A DNA stretch of 64,000 nucleotides, taken from NCBI GenBank assembly GCA_035512155.1, contig DATKEN010000092.1, positions 1 through 64,000 of the forward strand. The letters are read 5' to 3'. The translations under genes were made by a program, and so were the position numbers. Shown here piece by piece: positions 6,894-15,494 of this stretch. Position 1 is the first letter of the stretch. The number at the start of each line of letters is the position of its first letter. Under the pieces are notes generated by a model. The model was not told the DNA's origin. It saw nothing but the letters and a program-made list of their open reading frames with translations, and ran no database searches. Source of the DNA: JABCYV01 sp035512155 (lineage in GTDB: Bacteria; Acidobacteriota; Terriglobia; Terriglobales; Acidobacteriaceae).

Positions 6894-9161
6894 TCACGCC
6901 TCCGGAATTTGAGAGCCGTGCTGGAAGTGATATTGCAGGATTTTTGCGGCGAGAGCGGGGTGCACAGTCGATGAATCGGCTTCCACGGTGCGCACTATCT
7001 CGCCCCGGCAAACGACTTCTGCCGCCGATAGTCCTGCGATTTCCGCAGGCAGAACAAGATTGATTTCGAGCTGCACATTGGGTGGAATCGCTTCTTCCGC
7101 CCGGAACAGCATTCCCGAGCGGCTGATGTTTTCGGTGGTGCCGGCGCGCCAGTCGTTTTCTCCGAGCTGGCGGTATTTCAACGGCAATTGAAGTTTGAAG
7201 CGCTGGGCGCGGAAAGGAGAGAGCTTTTCCCGGGCGCGACCTGTTCCTGCAAAGCGAGCAGACATCGTGACCTCCTGGGGGAGCGGTGTGTCGAGCACCT
7301 CCCGCACCTTGGCTTTCAACGCGGGGAGGGTAAAGGGCTTCTGGAGAAGGGTGATGCCCTCGTCCAGAGTGCCGTTGTGGCCGATCGCATTCTCGGTGTA
7401 GCCCGACATATAAAGCACTCTGGCTTCGGGCCGCAGCGAGGAGATGCGCAGAGCCAGTTCGCGCCCGTTCATTCCTGGCATGATGACGTCGGTCAACAGC
7501 AGATGAATGGGGCCTTGATGAGAGTTGGAAACTTGAATTGCGCTGGCGCCGTCGGGCGCGTCGAGTACCGAATAACCTTGGCTCTCCAGAGCCTGGCGGG
7601 CAAGCCGGCGAAGGTTGGGTTCATCTTCAACCAGTAGGATAGTTTCATCGCCTTGCCCAGGTTTTGAGGCGGCGACGGCAGGCTGAAGCGCAACCATTTC
7701 CCCGCTTGCGCTCACTCGCGGCAGATAGACCTTAAAGGACGTCCCCTTGCCGTGTTCGCTGTAAACCCAGATGTAGCCTTCACTCTGTTTGACGATGCCG
7801 TAGACGGTTGACAGCCCGAGGCCGGTGCCTCGCGGTCCCTTGGTGGTGAAAAACGGTTCAAAGATGTGAGACTGAGTTTCATTATCCATGCCCAGACCGG
7901 TGTCGCTGATAGCCAGCATCACGTACTCACCCGGCTTCACCGGGGCGTGAAAACGGGCGTAATTTTCGTCGAGCGTGACGTTGGCGGTCTCAATGGTCAG
8001 CTTGCCGCCGTGAGGCATAGCGTCGCGGGCGTTCACCGCAAGGTTCATGATGACTTGTTCGATCTGGCCGGGATCGGCTTTGACTGCGCCCAGTTCCGCG
8101 CCCGGAACCATGACCAGGTCAATATCCTCGCCGATCAGACGGGTTAACATTTTCAGGTTTTCGGTGACGACGCCGTTGAGATCCAATACCTTGGGCGCCA
8201 GCATCTGTTTGCGGCTAAACGCCAGAAGCTGGCGAGTGAGGCCGGTTGCGCGCTCGGCGGCGTTGGCGATTTCCTGGGCGGGCGCGCGCAGAGCTGGGTC
8301 AGGGCCGATGCGCTCCAGTAAAAACTCGCTGTAGCCGGAGATCACCATGAGCAGATTGTTGAAGTCGTGCGCAATGCCACCGGCGAGCCGTCCAATGGCT
8401 TCCATTTTCTGGGCCTGACGCAGTTGCTGCTCCAGCGCCCGTCGTTCGGTCACGTCTTCAGTGAACAGCTCAAAGAATATGGCTTTTTTCTCACCGCGCA
8501 TGGCGCGTCCGGAGAGCCGCAAGATGATGGAACTGCCATCCTTCTTTCTCCACTCGGCGACCAGTCCGTCAAATTTTTGCAGAGCGCGAAAGTAGTCGGC
8601 CAGGCTGAACCATTGTTGGGAGTCGGCGTAGAGATTGGCGAGGTTGGTTCCCATTAGTTCGGCCCCGGATCCGTAACCCAACATGGTGACCAGCGCCGGG
8701 TTCACGTCGAGAATAATACCGGCGGAAGAACAGCGACAGACACCGTAAGGAGCGTTGGTCACCAGGGAGCGGAAATTTACTTCGGAGCGGCGCAATGCTT
8801 CCTGCGCTGAACGAAGGGCCGCGTTGAATGAGCAAATCAGGGCGGCGACCAACACAAAGAGCGTGAGATGTATGATGGCTTGGCGATACTCGGCCTGGGT
8901 ATGGGCGCCAGCCAAAGAGAAATAAGCGCTGACTGTAAGGGCAAATGCAGTGGCAGCCAGGCCGGGTTTCCAGCCACCGTACCAGGCGCTGACCATGATA
9001 GCGACGGCGAAGACAACGAGTCGGCTCTCGACAATGTCCGAAAGCAGGAACGCGGGAATCAACGCGAGAATCGTGCTGAGGAGGGCAACTCCGTATCGGA
9101 GTATGGGGGCCCGAGCCGGAGGAATGAAACGTGTGCGGAGAAGGGGGAGCTTCACTCGCAT
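6894..9161 (-). CDS. Hybrid sensor histidine kinase with PAS, receiver and PilZ-like domains
   Basis: A 755-residue membrane kinase. Residues 20-115 hold about four hydrophobic segments of DUF4118/MASE style. A PAS domain spans about 125-240, followed by HisKA with the phosphoacceptor in GGIAHDFNN (His265), HATPase with VNARDAMP, DTGLGM and GTGLGL (to about 480), and a receiver domain at 507-625 with Asp558 (LLLTDV) and Lys608 (LLQKPF). Residues 650-750 form a PilZ-like module (RFKLQLPLKYR, then ENISRSGML). The c-di-GMP RxxxR signature is incomplete there, so ligand binding is doubtful. No dedicated output partner is adjacent. It is transcribed away from nadD, with 144 bases between the starts, and a GGAG lies just before its ATG. 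Confidence 0.9.
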   Translation of the reverse strand: MRVKLPLLRTRFIPPARAPILRYGVALLSTILALIPAFLLSDIVESRLVVFAVAIMVSAWYGGWKPGLAATAFALTVSAYFSLAGAHTQAEYRQAIIHLTLFVLVAALICSFNAALRSAQEALRRSEVNFRSLVTNAPYGVCRCSSAGIILDVNPALVTMLGYGSGAELMGTNLANLYADSQQWFSLADYFRALQKFDGLVAEWRKKDGSSIILRLSGRAMRGEKKAIFFELFTEDVTERRALEQQLRQAQKMEAIGRLAGGIAHDFNNLLMVISGYSEFLLERIGPDPALRAPAQEIANAAERATGLTRQLLAFSRKQMLAPKVLDLNGVVTENLKMLTRLIGEDIDLVMVPGAELGAVKADPGQIEQVIMNLAVNARDAMPHGGKLTIETANVTLDENYARFHAPVKPGEYVMLAISDTGLGMDNETQSHIFEPFFTTKGPRGTGLGLSTVYGIVKQSEGYIWVYSEHGKGTSFKVYLPRVSASGEMVALQPAVAASKPGQGDETILLVEDEPNLRRLARQALESQGYSVLDAPDGASAIQVSNSHQGPIHLLLTDVIMPGMNGRELALRISSLRPEARVLYMSGYTENAIGHNGTLDEGITLLQKPFTLPALKAKVREVLDTPLPQEVTMSARFAGTGRAREKLSPFRAQRFKLQLPLKYRQLGENDWRAGTTENISRSGMLFRAEEAIPPNVQLEINLVLPAEIAGLSAAEVVCRGEIVRTVEADSSTVHPALAAKILQYHFQHGSQIPEA

Positions 9162-9305
9162 ACAACTCCACTGTAATTCCCAAAATGGGAGACCGCGAGT
9201 TACGGGAGTTCATGCGATGAGTGCCCAGTTGCCAATGACCATCAGGAAGAATCTGAGCAGGCAACCTTTCGCCAGAATCCCGCGGAATAGGTGCGCTGCA
9301 ACAAA

Positions 9306-10022
9306 ATGAACATCGGTCTTTTCGGCGGAACTTTCGACCCGATCCACAAGGGTCACATTGCATTAGCACGGGCCGCGCAGGAGCGCTTTCATCTGGCGCG
9401 CATCTATTTTGTTCCGGCCAACGTTCCTCCTCACAAGCAGCGGCAACCACTCACGCCATATTTCCATCGTTATGCCATGGTCGCTTTGGCGACAATGGGC
9501 AACAAGACATTCGTGCCGTCCCTTTTGGAAGCTCCGAATACAGTCCCGATCGAAAAGAAGCGCGGCAAGGGGCAGCAAAAGGAGTCAGCTATTGTAAGGC
9601 CGAATTACAGCATCGAGACGGTCCGGCGGTTGAAGCTCTCCCTCAAAAAGAGTGACCGCCTGTTCTTCTTGATCGGCGTCGATGCCTTCGATGAAATCGC
9701 CAAGTGGCATGAGGCTGAGGCCCTGTTTCGCGCATGCGAATTCATCGTGGCCAGCCGTCCTGGATACTCACTGGCCGATCTGGCCAACGCGCTGCCGCGA
9801 AGTCTGCGACCATCGGAAGCCGTGACCCAGCCGTTCGCGAAGCAACCTGCGAAAGGGGATCTGGCGTTGAACGGAGTGACGGTGCATATGCTCGACAATG
9901 TGCATCAACGGGTCTCGGCCACGGCCATCCGGAAAGCCATAGCGGAAAAGCGGTCGTTAAAGAAGTTTGTGGATCCGCAGGTGGAGGAGTACATCAAGAA
10001 AATGGGACTTGATAAAAGTTGA
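9306..10022 (+). CDS. nadD: Nicotinate-nucleotide adenylyltransferase
   Basis: Transfers AMP from ATP to nicotinate mononucleotide in NAD synthesis. The nucleotidyltransferase start MNIGLFGGTFDPIHKGHI contains the GxFDPxHxGH signature, and VSATAIRKAI near the end is the ISSTxIR-like second motif. The ATG at 9306 is chosen over the GTG at 9291 because homologues begin at M-x-IGLFGG. Compared with most NadD proteins there is a basic insertion (PIEKKRGKGQQKESAIV, about residues 82-98) before the NYSIETV segment. It heads a nadD-rsfS-rlmH series with short gaps, a common operon. Confidence 0.93.
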   Translation: MNIGLFGGTFDPIHKGHIALARAAQERFHLARIYFVPANVPPHKQRQPLTPYFHRYAMVALATMGNKTFVPSLLEAPNTVPIEKKRGKGQQKESAIVRPNYSIETVRRLKLSLKKSDRLFFLIGVDAFDEIAKWHEAEALFRACEFIVASRPGYSLADLANALPRSLRPSEAVTQPFAKQPAKGDLALNGVTVHMLDNVHQRVSATAIRKAIAEKRSLKKFVDPQVEEYIKKMGLDKS

Positions 10023-10109
10023 ATCGCGTCGGCAATCCCAATGCGGACCGTGGAAATGAACTCCGTTTACAATTGGGGCTGGCAAAAGCCAACAGGTTTT
10101 GACCACTGC

Positions 10110-10529
10110 ATGAAGAAGAACATATTGAAACAGCAAGTCGCAGAAGCCATCAGCGCCTGCCGGGAGAAGAAGGCAGAAGAAATCACCGTTCTGGAACTGG
10201 AAGAGGGATCAGGGGCGTTCACCGACTACTTCTTATTGTGTAACGGAACCAATCCGCGACAGGTTCAAGCCATCTCTGACGAAGTGGAAGAACATCTGGA
10301 GAGAAACGGCTTGCGAGCAACCCACATCGAGGGCTACAAGCAGGCGGAGTGGGTCTTGCTCGACTACGTCGATTTCGTGGTCCATATTTTCTCGGAAAGG
10401 GCTCGCCAGTATTACGATCTCGAGCGGCTGTGGAAGTCGGCCAAGCGGCTGGAGCCAACGGACCTTGCGGGAGGTGCCGTCAGGGCAAGGCGTACGCCCG
10501 TGCGAGGACTGAGAAAGAAACGGGCTTAA
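10110..10529 (+). CDS. rsfS: Ribosomal silencing factor RsfS
   Basis: RsfS (Iojap/DUF143) binds L14 on the 50S subunit and prevents subunit joining during starvation. The core is clear: DYFLLCNGTNPRQVQAISDEVEEHL and WVLLDYVDFVVHIFSERARQYYDLERLW. The start is placed at ATG 10110 (MKKNILKQQ), since the longer frame from 10041 adds unlike residues. That gives 139 residues, slightly long because of a basic C-terminal tail ending in RGLRKKRA. It lies between nadD and rlmH, as is usual. Confidence 0.93.
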   Translation: MKKNILKQQVAEAISACREKKAEEITVLELEEGSGAFTDYFLLCNGTNPRQVQAISDEVEEHLERNGLRATHIEGYKQAEWVLLDYVDFVVHIFSERARQYYDLERLWKSAKRLEPTDLAGGAVRARRTPVRGLRKKRA

Positions 10530-10611
10530 TCCAGTTTGTTCAACGAAGGGTCGGACAAGCTGAACCTTGATTCTGGTTAGTGGACTGTGTGTCTGTGCTC
10601 AAATCTCAGCA

Positions 10612-11055
10612 GTGAAGCTCACGATCGCATGGATTGGTAAGACAAGAGAGTCTGCGATTCAGACCCTGACGGACGACTATTTGAAAAGGTTGGCGCGTTA
10701 TTGTGAAGTCGAGGGGGTGAGCCTCAAGGACGAGGCGACGCTGATGAAGTTTGGTGATAGAAACGCCCGCCCCGCCAGGCATACAATGGTTCTCCTAGAC
10801 CCCAGGGGGAGGCAACTTTCATCCGAGGAACTGGCGAAGTTTCTGGGCGAATATCGGGAACGCAATTCTCTGCCGCTGTTATTTGCGGTAGGCTCGGCAG
10901 ACGGATTCACGGAGACTACCCGGAGGTCAGCGGCGCTACTGCTCTCGCTAGGTAAGATGACGCTGGCCCACGAGTTAGCCAGGATCGTGCTGCTGGAACA
11001 GCTTTACCGGGCATTCACCATCCTGAAGGGCCATCCCTACCACCTAGGGCACTGA
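10612..11055 (+). CDS. rlmH: 23S rRNA pseudouridine-1915 N3-methyltransferase RlmH
   Basis: A SPOUT-class methyltransferase that modifies helix 69 of 23S rRNA. Visible marks are LLDPRGRQLSSEELAKFL, FAVGSADGF (the G-xGG-like cofactor loop), LAHELARIVLLEQLYRAF and the terminal PYH. The start is taken as GTG 10612 (VKLTIAWIGK), giving 147 residues, close to the usual 155. It is the last gene of the nadD-rsfS-rlmH group and is followed by a palindrome that may end the transcript. Confidence 0.9.
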   Translation: MKLTIAWIGKTRESAIQTLTDDYLKRLARYCEVEGVSLKDEATLMKFGDRNARPARHTMVLLDPRGRQLSSEELAKFLGEYRERNSLPLLFAVGSADGFTETTRRSAALLLSLGKMTLAHELARIVLLEQLYRAFTILKGHPYHLGH

Positions 11056-11106
11056 GAATTTTCAGGAATTCAGGCGTGTACCTTCGTGATGTTCCGTGTC
11101 TGCAAT

Positions 11107-11126
11107 CGACCCACTACAGTGGGTCG
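11107..11126. terminator. Perfect palindrome after rlmH
   Basis: CGACCCACT and AGTGGGTCG flank two central bases. As RNA it would form a strong hairpin downstream of rlmH. There is no T run, so it could be a weak terminator or a protein-binding site. Confidence 0.35.
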
Positions 11127-11175
11127 GACTAAGCGAAGATTACAAGCATTTACTCTGACCCCAAGGATGTGTGCC

Positions 11176-11340
11176 ATGAGAAATCCGCTGGAAGTGCTCC
11201 GGATCAAAGAGCAGGAAATGCTGCGGGTGAAGAAAGAAGTAGATGCGCTGCGAATTACCGTAAGGCTGCTGGGTGATGAGCCGCCCAAGGCCATTCACGA
11301 GCAAAAAGTGGATCTGCGGCAAGTAATCGAGATGCCCTAG
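11176..11340 (+). CDS. Small conserved-looking protein of unknown function
   Basis: A 54-residue protein, MRNPLEVLRIKEQEMLRV onward. Almost all of it looks like one amphipathic or coiled-coil helix of charged residues (KEQEMLRVKKEVDALRITVRLL) with a short polar tail. An AAGGA lies eight bases before the ATG. The longer in-frame start at 11086 would run through the palindrome and is less likely. No domain was recognised. Confidence 0.6.
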   Translation: MRNPLEVLRIKEQEMLRVKKEVDALRITVRLLGDEPPKAIHEQKVDLRQVIEMP

Positions 11341-11512
11341 GCCGGGAATCTGCTTTGACTCCTAGGCGAAGCCCAGTAGCCCTCCCTTATTCACCGCGGG
11401 ATTAGGGTTCCTCCTGTCCCATCCCAATAACTCGCGAGCACTCTTGCCCCTAGAGCATGGGCCTCGCACCCGTCTGACCTCCCAAACAGGTACAATCAAC
11501 AATTCGCCGAGT

Positions 11513-12049
11513 ATGCCGGATATACGCCGTGGCCTCATTATCGTGAACACTGGCCCGGGCAAGGGTAAGACCACTGCTGCCATGGGCACGGCGTTACGGG
11601 CCGTGGGCCAGGGCATGCGGGTGCTTATGTTGCAGTTTCTGAAAGGTTCATGGCATTACGGGGAACTGGACGCAGTGAAGGCGTTTGGCGACAAGTTTGT
11701 GATGAAGCAGATGGGACGCGGCTTCGTCAAGGTGGGCGCGGAGAAGCCCGATCCAGAAGATGTGCGCATGGTCGAGGAGGCCTGGGCAGAGGGCGAGCGC
11801 GCGATTCAATCCGGCGAGTGGGACCTGATCATCCTGGATGAGATCAATTATGCGATCAGCTACGGAATGCTCGAGGCAGCCAAGGTCGCGGAGAGCCTGA
11901 AGAAAAAGCCGGAAATGATCCACGTTATCTTGACGGGGCGGAATGCGCATCCGACAATTATTGAACTTGCTGACACTGTAACCGAAATGCGCCAAGTGAA
12001 ACATGCGTACGAGAAAAGCGTGATGGCGCAGAGGGGAATCGAGTACTGA
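11513..12049 (+). CDS. cobO: Cob(I)alamin adenosyltransferase, CobA/CobO type
   Basis: Transfers the adenosyl group of ATP to reduced corrinoids to make adenosylcobalamin. The P-loop GPGKGKTT is at about residues 14-21, RGLIIVNTG precedes it, and LIILDEINYAISYGML plus HVILTGRNAHP are typical of the CobA/CobO family. The protein is 178 residues. Start ATG 11513 has no ribosome binding site; TACAAT lies 16 bases upstream. No cobalamin riboswitch was found in the preceding 170 bases and no other B12 genes are nearby, so the gene probably serves corrinoid salvage. Confidence 0.9.
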   Translation: MPDIRRGLIIVNTGPGKGKTTAAMGTALRAVGQGMRVLMLQFLKGSWHYGELDAVKAFGDKFVMKQMGRGFVKVGAEKPDPEDVRMVEEAWAEGERAIQSGEWDLIILDEINYAISYGMLEAAKVAESLKKKPEMIHVILTGRNAHPTIIELADTVTEMRQVKHAYEKSVMAQRGIEY

Positions 12050-12139
12050 GATTGCAGATTTACGGGATTGTCGAATCGACGAATTGAAGGCTCAATCTAA
12101 TTTTTCCAATTCGCGAAAATCCTACGATCTGACGATCGG

Positions 12140-12145
12140 TAAAAT
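12140..12145 (+). promoter_or_regulatory. -10 box of accD, leaderless arrangement
   Basis: TAAAAT ends five bases before the accD ATG and no ribosome binding site is present. The transcript would start at or next to the start codon. The -35 region is weak. Confidence 0.4.
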
Positions 12146-12150
12146 TAAGT

Positions 12151-12999
12151 ATGGCGTGGTTCAAGCGACAAGCCGGTGAGCTGGATACTTCGGGCGAAAA
12201 GAAAGTTCGCACCGAAGGGCTGTGGGTGAAGTGTGAGAATTGCCGGCAGATCATCTGGAAAAAAGACCTCGAAGACAACCTGAACGTCTGCCCCAAGTGT
12301 GACAAGCACTTTCGCATTGACGCCCGCAGCAGGTTGGCACAACTTCTGGACGACAATGAGTACGAGGTGTCTGACGCCAACCTGGTTTCGACCGACCCAT
12401 TGAAATTCGTGGATTTGAAGGCCTACTCGTCGCGCCTGAGGCAGGCGCAAGCCGATACTGGGCTGAAAGACGCGGTGGTCAACGCACGCGGCAAGCTGAA
12501 TGGCCGACCGGTGATCGTGAGTGCCATGGAATATGCCTTCATCGGGGGCAGCATGGGTGCCGTGGTGGGCGAAGTGATCACGCGGGCCATTGAACAGGCG
12601 ACCGAGAGTAAAACCCCGATCATCATTGTTTCGGCGTCAGGCGGAGCACGCATGATGGAGGGCGTAATCAGCCTGATGCAATTGGCCAAAATATCGGCCG
12701 CGCTGGCCCGACTGGATGAAGCCAAGGTACCCTACATCTCAGTATTGACCGATCCAACCACCGGTGGAGTGACCGCGTCCTTCGCTATGCTGGGCGATCT
12801 GAACATTGCCGAGCCCGGTGCGCTTATCGGATTTGCTGGGCCCCGCGTAATCGAGCAGACCATCCGGCAGAAGCTCCCCCAGGGCTTTCAGCGAAGCGAA
12901 TTTCTCCTGGAGCACGGCATGCTGGACGCTGTGGTCCCGCGAAAGCAGCTCAAGCCCTTTATTGCGCGAGCGCTAGAGTTTATGACGCCCGCGGCGTAG
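12151..12999 (+). CDS. accD: Acetyl-CoA carboxylase carboxyltransferase subunit beta
   Basis: Half of the carboxyltransferase that makes malonyl-CoA for fatty-acid synthesis. The N-terminal zinc finger CENC-x15-CPKC (about residues 29-50) is complete. The crotonase-like core follows, with SASGGARMMEG, VLTDPTTGGVTASFAMLGD and GFAGPRVIEQTIRQKLP. The protein is 282 residues, normal length. The accD-folC order seen here is common. The partner accA is not in the window. Confidence 0.96.
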   Translation: MAWFKRQAGELDTSGEKKVRTEGLWVKCENCRQIIWKKDLEDNLNVCPKCDKHFRIDARSRLAQLLDDNEYEVSDANLVSTDPLKFVDLKAYSSRLRQAQADTGLKDAVVNARGKLNGRPVIVSAMEYAFIGGSMGAVVGEVITRAIEQATESKTPIIIVSASGGARMMEGVISLMQLAKISAALARLDEAKVPYISVLTDPTTGGVTASFAMLGDLNIAEPGALIGFAGPRVIEQTIRQKLPQGFQRSEFLLEHGMLDAVVPRKQLKPFIARALEFMTPAA

Positions 13000-13006
13000 C
13001 CACTAC

Positions 13007-13157
13007 AGCTATCAGCCGTCAGCTCTCAGCCAGCCGCTTTCTGCCCCGTTCGAGGTCCTTCGCTTCGCATTAGCGATACGAATCTGGCAACGCCTGAGTC
13101 TGAAACCGCGAACTGATAATCTGATAGCTAAGGGCTGATGACCGAGGGCTGATAGCT
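13007..13157. repeat. Intergenic inverted repeat of CTATCAGC words
   Basis: AGCTATCAGCC (13007-13017) is perfectly inverted at 13147-13157, and the match continues imperfectly for about 25 bases on each side. Between the arms are further GATAGC and CTGATA words. The structure fills the accD-folC gap. It could fold as RNA, but no terminator is evident. Confidence 0.5.
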
Positions 13158-13162
13158 TACCC

Positions 13163-14539
13163 ATGTCCTACGAAGCTGCCATTGCACGTATGTACTCGCT
13201 AGGTCACGAACTGGCGCAGACACCATCGCACAAGTTCGATCTGGCGCATATGCGTGTGCTGCTGGCGGCTTTGGAGCACCCCGAGCGGCGTTTTCCGGGT
13301 GTACTGATAGCGGGGACGAACGGCAAGGGTTCCACTGCGGCAACTCTGGCTTCCATTCTGCAAGCTTCGGGTGTTCGGACTGGTCTCTACACTTCCCCAC
13401 ATCTGGTGCGGATCAACGAGCGCATTCGCATCAACGGTGAGGACATCAGCGACGACGAATTTGCCCTGCTGCACGATATGGTGGATCGGACGGCGGAGCG
13501 GCTGGTGGGTGAACGTGAATTGCCGTGGCATCCTAGCTTCTTTGAGATGCTGACCGCCATCGCGTTCGAATACTTTGCGCGAAGGAAGGTTGAGATCGCT
13601 GTACTCGAAGTCGGTATGGGCGGCCGGCTGGATGCGACCAACGTCATCGAGCCGCTGGTGAGCGTAATCACCGATATTTCGCTCGATCACGAAAAGTTTC
13701 TGGGAAATACAGTCGGCCAGATCGCGCGGGAAAAAGCAGGAATTATTCGGCCGGGTGGAGTGGTGGTGACGTTGCCGCAGCAGCCGCAAGCCAATGATGT
13801 GATCGGCAATACGATCCTGGATCTCGGAGCACGGGGTGTCAGCGCCGTGCCGTATGTGCCACCAGTTTCGCCCGGAAGCCCAGGGTACTTAACACTCAGC
13901 GCAAGGGACGCAAAGAACGATACTGGAGCAGGTAATCGTCCCGTCTACCGCTATCCGCTGCAGGTCATGGGGAAGCAGATTCTGGTCGAGACTCCGCTTG
14001 TAGGGCGACATCAGTTGCGGAACGTGGCGCTGGCAATTGCCGCGGCCGAGGAACTGCGCAAGCAGAGGTTCTCAATTAGGCCCGCCTCGATCGAGCGCGG
14101 CATTCGCGAAACACGCTGGCGTGGACGCTTTCAGGTGATTCCGCCCGCTGTCGTTTCGCCGGAGTACGTGTTGGACGTGGCGCACAATCCTGCAGGAGCC
14201 TGGGCGTTGCGGTCGACGTTGTCGTCTTGTTACGAAGGTCGGCCACTGGCCTTCATCTTCGGAGCCATGCGTGACAAAGCCATTGGCGAGATGGCAGAGA
14301 TTCTGTTTCCGCTGGCACAGCGAGTGATCGCGACGCGCGCAGACAATCCGCGCTCTGCCGCGCCGGATGAGATTCGCCAAGCCGCCGCTCGCACGGCGAC
14401 TGAGATAGAAGACGCCCCCGACGTTGCCTCGGCGCTAAGCCGGGCCGGGGAACTGGCTGGAGCCAAAGGCGTGGTAGTCGTAACCGGCTCGATATACATT
14501 GTGGGAGAGGCGATGCGATTGCTCGGCGTTAAGGCTTAG
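13163..14539 (+). CDS. folC: Folylpolyglutamate synthase / dihydrofolate synthase
   Basis: A Mur-ligase-like enzyme that adds glutamate to folates. Visible are the P-loop GTNGKGSTAATL (about residue 53), LYTSPHLVRINERI, EVGMGGRLDATN, SLDHEKFLG and VLDVAHNPAGAW. At 458 residues it is slightly long. A segment near residues 233-254 (PVSPGSPGYLTLSARDAKND) is not typical and its DNA resembles an AT-balanced intergenic word, so it may be a small acquired insertion. The 3' end is six bases from the acyltransferase gene, so the two are probably cotranscribed. Confidence 0.93.
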   Translation: MSYEAAIARMYSLGHELAQTPSHKFDLAHMRVLLAALEHPERRFPGVLIAGTNGKGSTAATLASILQASGVRTGLYTSPHLVRINERIRINGEDISDDEFALLHDMVDRTAERLVGERELPWHPSFFEMLTAIAFEYFARRKVEIAVLEVGMGGRLDATNVIEPLVSVITDISLDHEKFLGNTVGQIAREKAGIIRPGGVVVTLPQQPQANDVIGNTILDLGARGVSAVPYVPPVSPGSPGYLTLSARDAKNDTGAGNRPVYRYPLQVMGKQILVETPLVGRHQLRNVALAIAAAEELRKQRFSIRPASIERGIRETRWRGRFQVIPPAVVSPEYVLDVAHNPAGAWALRSTLSSCYEGRPLAFIFGAMRDKAIGEMAEILFPLAQRVIATRADNPRSAAPDEIRQAAARTATEIEDAPDVASALSRAGELAGAKGVVVVTGSIYIVGEAMRLLGVKA

Positions 14540-14545
14540 GAGTCA

Positions 14546-15424
14546 ATGCGGGAAGTCGATACATCCTTCGGCCAGGAAGAGCGGAACGCCACAGAGCCTC
14601 TGACGCAGACTCCTGCGACCGACCACGCTTTGCGGAGGCCCGAGGATGACAGTGCCGGCACGTCAGCTCCCCGAAAGAAGTATGGCTGGGGCAGCCGGTT
14701 GCGATCCTATTTCGTCTTCGATCCTCTGATTTGGTTCTACACCGTCATCCTCGGAATCATTTCTATCCCGGTTTCTTTGTTCGGCGAGAAAGAACGTATC
14801 CTTCACGGCTTCGCCCGATTTTGGTCGCAGCTGATTATGAAGACTATCTCCTCGCCGGTGCGGGTCAGCGGATTGGAGAATATCGATGTCTCGAAGCCGA
14901 CTGTGATCGCGGTCAATCATGCTTCCGCGATCGATATTCCGGTGCTCTACGTATACCTGCCGTTTCAGTTCCGGATCGTCTTCAAGAAAGAATTGCTGGT
15001 GTATCCAATCGTTGGCTGGCATCTGAGGCGGTCCGGGCAAGTTTGTATCGATCAGCAGAATCCATCGCGATCAATTGGGAGCATCCGCTCGGCGCTCAAA
15101 GGCCTGAAGAGCGGCATACCACTGGTAATTTTTCCCGAAGGCGGCCGGACATCCGATGGCGAGATCAAGCCTTTTCTTCCGGGAGCATTTTTCCTAGCTA
15201 TCAAGGCCCAAGTGGACGTCATTCCGGTAGCGCTGATCGGAACTTACGAACTTCTGCCTATGGACACTTTCCACATCAAGTGCCGTCCCCTGGAGATGAG
15301 GGTTGGCAAGCCGATCTCGACTGCTGGATATAGGCTGCGCGACATGGATGTGCTATCGGCCAATGTGCATGCGGCGATGGAGAAGCTGTACTACGAGGAC
15401 CCGCGATTGCCACACACCTCCTAA
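14546..15424 (+). CDS. plsC: 1-acyl-sn-glycerol-3-phosphate acyltransferase
   Basis: Transfers the second acyl chain to make phosphatidic acid. After a disordered N-terminal stretch of about 50 residues comes a hydrophobic segment (LIWFYTVILGIISIPVSLFG). Then the PlsC block with the catalytic NHASAID (HX4D) and the FPEGGRTSDG phosphate-binding motif. The gene follows folC by six bases with an AGGAG ribosome binding site overlapping the folC stop region. It is 292 residues. A membrane-bound enzyme of phospholipid synthesis is the best call; the acyl specificity cannot be told. Confidence 0.9.
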   Translation: MREVDTSFGQEERNATEPLTQTPATDHALRRPEDDSAGTSAPRKKYGWGSRLRSYFVFDPLIWFYTVILGIISIPVSLFGEKERILHGFARFWSQLIMKTISSPVRVSGLENIDVSKPTVIAVNHASAIDIPVLYVYLPFQFRIVFKKELLVYPIVGWHLRRSGQVCIDQQNPSRSIGSIRSALKGLKSGIPLVIFPEGGRTSDGEIKPFLPGAFFLAIKAQVDVIPVALIGTYELLPMDTFHIKCRPLEMRVGKPISTAGYRLRDMDVLSANVHAAMEKLYYEDPRLPHTS

Positions 15425-15494
15425 GACGCCTGGCGTCGCTCCTGCGCGTTGTTGATGTAAACTCAAATATTTAGCACGGTACAAAACCCAACCT

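Noticed and set aside
8569..9450. Minus-strand open frame of 293 codons
   Set aside because: It overlaps the sensor kinase in another frame on the same strand and runs into nadD; it shows no domain.
11341..11512. Possible cobalamin riboswitch before the cobO-type gene
   Set aside because: No GCCACTG-type B12 box was found in the 170 bases upstream.
15425..15494. Possible T-box leader of thrS
   Set aside because: The gap is only 70 bases and has no T-box sequence or terminator stem. The same holds for gltX.
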